In this document: one piece after another, positions 49,901 to 58,900 of the stretch
Layout: the number at the start of each line of letters is the position of its first letter
How positions within the stretch are numbered: the stretch's first letter is position 1
Assembly: GCA_033964015.1 (NCBI GenBank)
Contig: JAWWUD010000102.1
Location: 62,001 to 126,000 of the forward strand
Reading direction: 5' to 3'
From: Scolanthus callimorphus
Taxonomy: Eukaryota > Cnidaria > Anthozoa > Actiniaria > Edwardsiidae
DNA length: 64,000 nt
Made by a program: the position numbers and the translations under genes
The notes under the pieces: model-generated
The model's database searches: none
Told to the model about the DNA's origin: nothing
What the model saw: the letters and a program-made list of their open reading frames with translations, nothing else

Positions 49901-52900
49901 TTTGACACAACGTTCTTGATGCATCGATGACAAGATAAACCATGAAGACATCCTACCGATACAAAATCGGCAAGAAATACTTCGCCAAGCAAAATCACAT
50001 AATCTTTTGGCTTCAAATGGCTCGTCAACAAGAATGGACATCCAATACGACCATTATAATGTACACAATAGTGCATCAAACTTCGTGTAAAATGCTCCAT
50101 CTCCCATTGTAACTTCCATTCTTGCTCAAACTGAGTTCCACGCATCTTTGTGAATACCTCACATCGCTCACACATCAGCTTTTATAGATGCGAGACGATG
50201 TGAGACTCATAAAAGTAGACTCATAAAAGTAGACTCATAAAAGTAGACTCATAAATGGTAGACTCATAAAAGTAGACTCATAAATGGTAGACTCATAAAA
50301 GTAGACTCATAAAAGTAGACTCATAAAAGTAGACTCATAAAAGTAGACTCATAAATGGTAGACTCATAAATGGTAGACTCATAAATGGTAGACTCATAAA
50401 TGGTAGACTCATAAAAGTAGACTCATAAAAGTAGACTCATAAAAGTAGACTCATAAATGGTAGACTCATAAATGGTAGACTCATAAATGGTAGACTCATA
50501 TCCACACTATATACTACTTCTATACCGAACTACTTTCAATGCTGTAACATCACAACCTTTCAACAAATTGAAAGCTCAAAATCTGTTATGTGACAGCCTA
50601 TGTGCATTTGTCCAGGCCATAAATATACACACACCAGCTTTTTGATTATTTGTTCTTTCTAAAACGTTTGTTTGTTTGTTTTTCTAGCAAAAAATTAATG
50701 AAGAGGCAAAGCTGTTTGACTTCAGACGGCCAGATGTGCCTCCTCTGTTGTTAATTTTGGACAGAAGAGATGATCCAGTTACACCTTTACTGAACCAGGT
50801 AATGATGCGCACTCTAGCCCGTGTACATCCGCTACTGACCCCCAAAGGGGATTAGTGCAGCCTAGTCCCTGGCGTTCTGGGTGGGCTTCCTGTGGCAGAA
50901 GCGCGACGTGACAGGAACGTGACGTCACAGGAAAAGCCTTGCAGTGTTTGAGCCCGCGCACATTCATTCAGCGGTTTACCTTCTCACTGCAGACGAGGAA
51001 CGCCTGGGACCAGGCTGGGATTAGTGGTGTCTCCCGTTACTTATCGTCACGCAACACGATTAGTAACGTGATTTCACAGACGCTATTAATAGGTTAGTAG
51101 CGGATGTACACAGGCTAGCGCACACCTACTATTTTCTATAATGATAACAATAATATGGTAACTGCCTGGCTGACTGTACGTGTAATTGATGAGACGGTAG
51201 GTAAATAATATGAGCATACTATTTGGTGCAAAATACTTGGTACATGTGCAGTATAATTGGTATACAGTAATGAAGGATCAACGTCATTACTTGCCATACC
51301 TTGAAGACAGTATAACCAACATTACAACCAACTGGTCGCCAGTAGCACGCCACTGCACTGATCGTATTAAACATCTCTGAAAGCATGCCCATCTATATTC
51401 CAGTGGACATACCAAGCAATGGTACACGAGTTGATGACCATCAAGAACAACAGAGTAGACCTGTCAAGGTGTCCAGAGGTGACGCGGGAACTACAGGTGG
51501 GTAGAAAACTGGGGTATTCTCAATGAGATACGGATTTACGCTGTATGATGAAAGTATTCTCCTAGGTAAAATCAGGCTTCACAAGTATTTTGACAAACTG
51601 AGCATGGCTACCTCGAGGGCAAATCACAAAATTCCTTCCTCTTGTCTTTCTCGTGTTACTTCACGTACGTTAAAAACGTGGTGCTGAAGAGGTATTCCAT
51701 GATCCGTGATTGGGATTCGTGATTCGTGAATGTCCAATTATACCTCAGCGCGCGTTTCTCGATTTCTGATTGGCTTTCAGCCAATGGGTACATAAAGTAT
51801 GTGCCACGGAATGGGCCATCATCGGCGCACGCGCTTGAAAAAAACAATGGAAACACTGTTTGGCTTCGCGTGCGTAAAACGTTTTGGTCGTGCGCGCGCT
51901 GTTTCTTTTTTAATTTTTGCCTTCTTGTTATGGCATGAAATTCTGCGAATTGTGAATGTAAGGGCATATGCTGCATGTGCTAATAGAATATAGACGTGGA
52001 GTGTTCTAATCTCGTGATTCGTGAAAGGGGAACAACTTGGTGATTTTGTCACCACCCTGTATCTGCTTTACGCACTGGATTTCGACTGACTTGGAGATAT
52101 CATATTCTTGCTAAAATTTGAGCCCCCAGTGAACCATTACTTACCAAGAACAACTGTGTTTATCTTCCAGGAAGTAGTGATGTCTGCTGAGCATGATGAG
52201 TTTTACCAAAAGGTGATTTAGTATTTAAATGGTGTGTTATATGCCTCCTTTGATAATATGTGTATCGGTAATAATGTTTAAATGTTTGAAAAAGCTAATA
52301 TAGTTGGCTACTGTGCATGTCCTTGTAGAATATGCATTTGAACTTTGGTGAGATTGGACAGAATATCAAAACGCTGATGGATGACTTCCAACACCATGTC
52401 AAGAGTAACCAGAAACTTGAGTCTATATCTGACATGAAGGTACGTTTACATGACGGCCACTATTTTGAGACTGGTTCTGAATGGAACGCAAGTGCAAGCG
52501 CGGGACGCAAGTGCAAAGCAAGTGTGAATCATAGCTTCGCAACCGCAAGCCTGAAATCAGCATTGATTAGTTGCTTGCGCTTGCGTTCACTTGATTCACA
52601 CTAGACGCGAGCGCAAGCACAAGGGAACGCAATGTCTCGACTTTCTTGTGATTGCGTCTGCGCTTGCGTTCTAGTGTAACCACAAAAGGGAAATGTATGA
52701 GTTTGATATCCTTGCACTTGCGTCTGCGCTTGCGTTCCAATGAGAACCAGCCTTCAGTTCTGCAAATACGAACTCGCGCTTTCAGTTGCATCAGGACAAG
52801 ATGGCAGAAAACACTCAGAATCATAGGGGAAAGGCGAGCCGGGAATTTTCAACAGAAATCATAAATCCTGATCTTTCCCCATCTCAAAGTTATCATATGT

Positions 52901-55900
52901 GATGAAGTGACGATCGTTATCGATCGTAGCTTCATCCATAGCTTCTTCTTGCGATTTGTTATCAAAGAAGCTTTCTGTAATATATACCGTTTCCGGGAAA
53001 CGTTGTCACCCAAAAAGCCTATAAGCTTGAAGCGCAAAGGATGATGGGGGCATTTAAACTGCTCCTGTTTGATCTGAATTCAGACAGTTATCGCAAACAC
53101 AGGTGAAATGATTAAATTTCAGTACATTTCCAAGCATGTTTGTTTGTAATATTTTACAGAAATCTAAATAAATCTTTACCCATACTCCCTAACGCACCAA
53201 GCTTATAGGCTTTTTGGGTGACAACGTATCCCGGAAACGGTATATAAGGTCCACGGCAAGAGAAAATGGCCCCCAGAGAACATTCTCTCTTGGTCCACGG
53301 CCCATCGTCATTCTTTGCGAGCTTGGGTTTTTGCTACATGGCTACATGTTGCACTTTTTGGAGCGATTTGCTGTATGTCTGCTGTATGTCTCTTGTGCAC
53401 GTACATTGGGATATACTGAATCGGCAGTCATCTCGCTTCATGAAGTTTCTGCCTTTCAAATATTTGAATCTAGCCCTTCAAGCTACATCATCACCTTTTA
53501 CCCTCCCCTCCCTTCTTACATCAACCTCATCCGTCCCATCCCCTCGGAACATCTGCCAACCATCCCCTCCCTTGTAGCATCGCGGCACCTTGTTCGACGT
53601 TGTTAACCTGTGGCTTGCCCCTTTCCCTTCTAATATATAGGTCAGATGGGCCATGTTTTCGTCCATGTGGGACGAAATTTTCTTAGAGATAGTGTTCATT
53701 GAGCATTCTCTCCGTACACGTCATACATGCATACCATCGTGTAATATTTACTTTATGTCCATTATGACCAATACTAAGCATGCTAAGGTAGTAGAACTTG
53801 AACAGTATTCAAGTTGACTCTGAGCATGCGCAAAATGTTTTCTTAATTTTATTGCTTCAAGAGATCAAAACAAGCCGAAGTGCTTGAAAATAAAACCCTT
53901 CCTACGTTATGTACTTCATATTTTCAAATTCAAATTAATATGTAGCCTTCAAATGGGTTTTGTAGCGTTGTTTCGTATCAAAATGTTTCAAACCTCGATC
54001 GTGCGAAGTACTGATGGCACAGTTTTATTTGCTCTTTTGCTCTCCCAAATTCAACCAATGTTCATAAGAATACTTCTGCCAGCCTGTTTTAACATATAAA
54101 TATTTAAAAATATTTAAACAATCCGATTTTTGTGATGTCATCGATCGTTGAAATTCCACAAATATCGATCAAAATTGACTAGGTCGACTGGGACTGCTGA
54201 AGTTGTTGATTGGCTAAGTTGCTTTGGTTTTCGTCAGTTCTAAAATCTGTTCTTAGTAAATGTAATCCCTTGTGGATGCCAACATTGCAATATTTCGTTG
54301 AAGGCGTTTGTGGAGAACTACCCACAGTTCAAGAAAATGTCAGGAACAGTCTCCAAACACGTGACCATGGTCAGTGAGCTCTCACGACTTGTCAGTGATC
54401 GGTCGCTACTTGATGTATCCGAAGTTGAGCAAGAGTTAGCCTGTCAAAATGATCACTCTACGGCATTACAGGTATGTACACCACCATACTTTTGGTTCAC
54501 TAGTTCTCAAGTATTGAGAAGGCCATGTTACTACGGATTTCACCGTTGAAAAAAAATATATGATTCTGCCTGCTCTTGCTCATGTTTTTGACTGCATTCC
54601 TTTCTCCACGGGCCGGCATGCTTTTCTAAAAACTTCTCAGAAAGACCTGAAAACTGGCAATGTCTATGAAATATTTTGGGAAAAGCCATCAGTTCCCGAC
54701 TCAGTCGTGACGGTTATTTTGAAGAACACAAGAGTCCGTGGACAAAGGAATGCAAACAAAAACATGAGCCCGAGCGGGCAGAATCGTATACGTTTTTTTC
54801 GTCGCGCACCACGGTTCGGTGACATCCGTAGTACAAGGCGCATTTTTTCGTGTCAATCGCCATAAAAACATCGTGGCATATAAGTATAAATTCGCGTATT
54901 GTATGATATCAATCAGGATGTTATCTAAAGAGGCCGAAGGCCGATTCCCCTGTTTGGAATATTTAAAAATTAGTCGCCGAAGTCGAATAGCCGATAATCC
55001 GGAGCCCAAGGCGACTAATTGATTTAGTATAATAGTCCATGTTTGAATTACGCTCCAATGCCTACAAACAATAACCTCAACTTATCGAGGCTATCTTCTA
55101 AAATTACTGTAAATGTATTGGGACTAGGAGAGAGCCTCGATTTGAAGCTTTTCTCTCGTAAGCATTGGAGTGTAACTCGAACGTGGGTTATTGCTCAAGT
55201 GATTCATAAGATTTTTAGACAAAAAACTTGTTTATGTTGTATTTTTACACGATCGTAACAAAACTCGCGCACGCACTCCCAATCCTTTCAATGTTATAAT
55301 CACCGGAAAAAGCAAACCTCTCGTCCAATCAGCGCGCGGAAATTTGTATTATCACTTGAGCAATTATACTAAACATATATCTATAACTTAACTATAGACT
55401 AGGGGCAGTGTATAGAATGGAGTTACATTTTTACTCAGCAATTAATCATTTTCTCCTTTTCCTCCAAAGCGGAGAGAGTTACGGTTTTATTTTCCGTTTC
55501 CCACTGGTGAATTGGAATGACTAAAATACGTTTCAAAAATTACCGATTTATGCATGCACCAACAAGAACGCAGATATTTTGTTGAGTATAATAGTCGCGA
55601 TCCGATTGTCACGTGATACGGACTTCGAACTCAACAACATATATAACATATTTATATGAACGTGAGTGGTATTCATGCAAAACTATTGGATTGAACTGTT
55701 ATGTTACGTCCAGTAAATCAATAAGTCCTAGCCTATCCAAGGATACTCCGCCTAACCCAGGCCTGGAAATAGACAAGATGCATATGCGTTCAAAAAATGT
55801 ACAGTATACTCTGGAAACTCGTTTCAATAGACCTCCTCGGCTTGGGCGTAATGTTTTCCCATTCACATCACGTGGCATTCCCATGAGTATTCTCTCTTTC

Positions 55901-58900
55901 TTTTCATGCTACGCTTCGAAGGATATATGAATATGGAGGAATTCCAAACAAAGAGAGAATACTCATGGGAATACCACGTAATCTGAAGTGGGCAAAACAT
56001 TACGCCCAAGCCGAGGAGGTCTATTCTCAAGTCCTTTTATTACATTTGATACCACTAATCCCAGAATCCATTTCGTTGTTCCTTTTGTTTACCTCCATTA
56101 TCTTGCAGCTCCCAAAAGAGCGAGGGTTGTCCAATACACTGACAAATTTATGCAAGGCATTGTCTAAAACAATGGAGTGCAATGGAGTGTATTATAGAAC
56201 GAGGCAATACAAAGGGGGAGAACAATACCATGCATAAATTTGTCAGAGTATTGGACTAGTATGAAAAGAGCTCAAACTTTTGAATAACAAAACAAATTCG
56301 AAGAGGATTCTGGCAGTAGGGGTATCAAGATGTTATAAGTGGAATTCTGTATTGTTGCAGAGCATTCGCCGTCTGATGGCCAATGAGAAGGTGACTGATC
56401 TAGACATGTTACGAGTTGTGCTCATCTACGCACTGCGATACGAGAGGCACACCAACAACGACGTGTCGGGACTGGTTGGTGCGTTGACACGGCGGGGGGT
56501 GGGAGAACAGTACAAAAGGGTGAGTATCCCCCCACCCCTCCCTCCTCTCGGGCTAATGTCGGCATGAAAGACCCTGTGTCCGATAGGTGTGACAATGTTA
56601 TGATCTGTTTGTTGTGTTCGTTTAATACGGCTAGAAACTTTCGACATATCATCATTAGTTTGTTGTTCTATGACTACTTATTACTTTAAAGTGCCACTGA
56701 AACGAAATCTCACTTCTTGATTCCAACCCGCCAATTTGATGATTGAATATAGTTGTTGCATTCTGCCAAATATAAGATATATTAAAAAAGAAGAACATGT
56801 TTTATTACACTGTTGAAAACAGGCCTCAAGGACGACATTTTTCAAGCGAGCGAAGAGCTCATTAACATAAATTAGCATCACATTAAAATTCAAGTTTCCA
56901 AATAAGGATGTGTGACGTCAACTGATATACAAGCCAGCAAAACAACATGGCGGAGGGAACGAGGAATCGAGAGTGCAGTACGATTCTCTGCCGCTGGAGC
57001 TCTGTTTTGTACCACTATCACAGGGAGCAAACGTGTGCTATCCCGAAGCCCCCGCAACTACCTCTGTTGACGACAGGCATTTATCAATCGCACTTCTCTC
57101 TGTTTTTATGTCTTCAGTTGATCCCTGCTATCGTACAGTACGCCGGCCGTAATGTCAGAGGCAGTGATCTGTTCGGACAAAATAAGACTCCCTTGTCGCT
57201 CACCCGACGAATTCTCAAAGGACTCAAGGTACGAAAAAGTGAGCGCAGAAAAAAAACAGATAAAGTTTCCGCAGCATTTCCAGAGGGCTACGAATCCGGG
57301 AGGTACTCGATAGAAATTGTGCGGGGATGTTCGGGAAAAGGTAACCCTTGTATAGAGCTGATTTCAGATGACTATCGAAAGCTAAAGCAACAATCAGAAG
57401 TGGAAGCCATTCGACAACAAACCAATCAGGAGGCGAAGAAAGTCAGACTTGCGTGTAGTCATGGCAACAATGGAGAACAATGACGCGTTTTGATTTTGTT
57501 CGTAATACCATTAGCTGAGAAGCGGAAGACTTTGCGTTCGGCCAATAGAAACGCTGACTAAACGCAAGTCTGACTCACTTTTGACGGTCATCTGAAATCC
57601 TCTCTATACTTTTCGGGACGGAGACGTCAGAAAACCAAGCAATATTTTCCCTTATCATCCCACTTGAGTTCGTCAGGCAATCAGGAACGAGATATACTGT
57701 CCCTATATTCTACGGTATCGGGTCACTGACCTGATATGCGACTAAATAAATGTAAAACTCTTGCAGAAGACTTGAAAAATAGTTAAATCATTAATTTTCT
57801 TTAGTAAAATAATTATAGTCTGGAGTTCGCGACGGCAAAAAAATACAAAATTGTTTTCTGTGGCGACGGCAAAATGAACTTCGTCTTTACAAAAACGCAA
57901 TCGTTTTTAGCTGAGGAAACATAAGTTTTTCTTTATTTGGATGTTTAGGTGGGATGATAAATAAATAATCGGGCAAATTTGGTTTGATTCTGCAAAATAT
58001 CAGAGCTCGTTTGGTCTCGCCATGGGTATTTGGCTCGACTGCGTCTCGCCAAAGTACGAACCACGGCTCGACCAAAGTCGCCTGATATTTGCCCGATTAT
58101 AAAACTATACCCGATCCGGGAAATGCTAGTCCCTTTCTATACCCAAATTATAAGTTTCCCAACCCTTTTAAATACCTCTTTCCTGAAAAGCTGCCTCTTT
58201 CAGGAAGAACATCCTCGTATCGTTCATTATACGGAGTCCCCCCCTGGGGTTACAAAAGTATGTTAACCTGTTGGACGACGTCTAAACGACGTTCTTACAG
58301 ATAAGGACAGTGACACTATGGAGGCGTAAATGATTTAAGGTGGCAATGTTTTTCTCAGGGAGTGGAGAACATCTACACGCAGCACACTCCACTATTGTCG
58401 GAAACCATTGACAACCTAATCAAAGGCAAGCTAAAGGACACGCAGTACCCCTACATGGGGCACGCGCAGCTTAGAGACAAGTAAGTATGGGCGTTTAGAG
58501 GCATCGCGAAAGGTAGTGCTTTAACTTTAAACCACAATCTTCAACCAGAAGAACTACCTGAAAGGCAAAAAGTAGCATCGCTTGTTTGTTTGTTTTTTTT
58601 TTTGTTGGCTGGTTTGGCTGGTTGATTGGTTGGTTTGGTCGATTTCGTTGGTTGGTTTGGTTTGGTCGGTTTGGTGGGTAGGTGGGCTGGTGGGTTGGTG
58701 AGTTGGTCGGTAGGTCGGTAGGTCGGTAGGTTTTTCTCCATCATAAGATTCCTACCTGGGTGCACATTAGTGGTAGGTCGGTAGGTTTTTCTCCATCATA
58801 AGATTCCTACCTGGGTGCACATTAGTGCCTTGAAAATAGGCTAAGAAGCGACAGTTAGTAATTCCGTACAGATTAGGGCCTTCGTATAATAGAGCCTGAA

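Larger units (their letters stand above)
30802..50518. mobile_element. Complete Polinton/Maverick (adintovirus-like) element, 19,717 bp
   Basis: Termini are AGTAGTATATAGTGTGG and its inverse, flanked by TCTATA on both sides. The element carries the full Polinton core: protein-primed polB, chromodomain integrase, minor and major capsid proteins, adenain-like protease and packaging ATPase, plus accessory genes. Gene order from left: GRF zinc-finger protein and ORF2 (+); RING-1 (-); polB, integrase, minor capsid, basic protein, major capsid, protease, ATPase, Arg/Ser-rich protein and two small proteins (+); exonuclease-like and membrane proteins (-); RING-2 (+); a 577-residue unknown (-). Capsid, protease and ATPase genes are intact, so the element may be able to form virions. 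Three of its genes carry frameshifts. It lies in VPS45 intron 6. Confidence 0.97.

Noticed and set aside
56947..57483. 178-codon open frame as a gene of its own
   Set aside because: It contains VPS45 exon 13 and simply reads through flanking intron on both sides.
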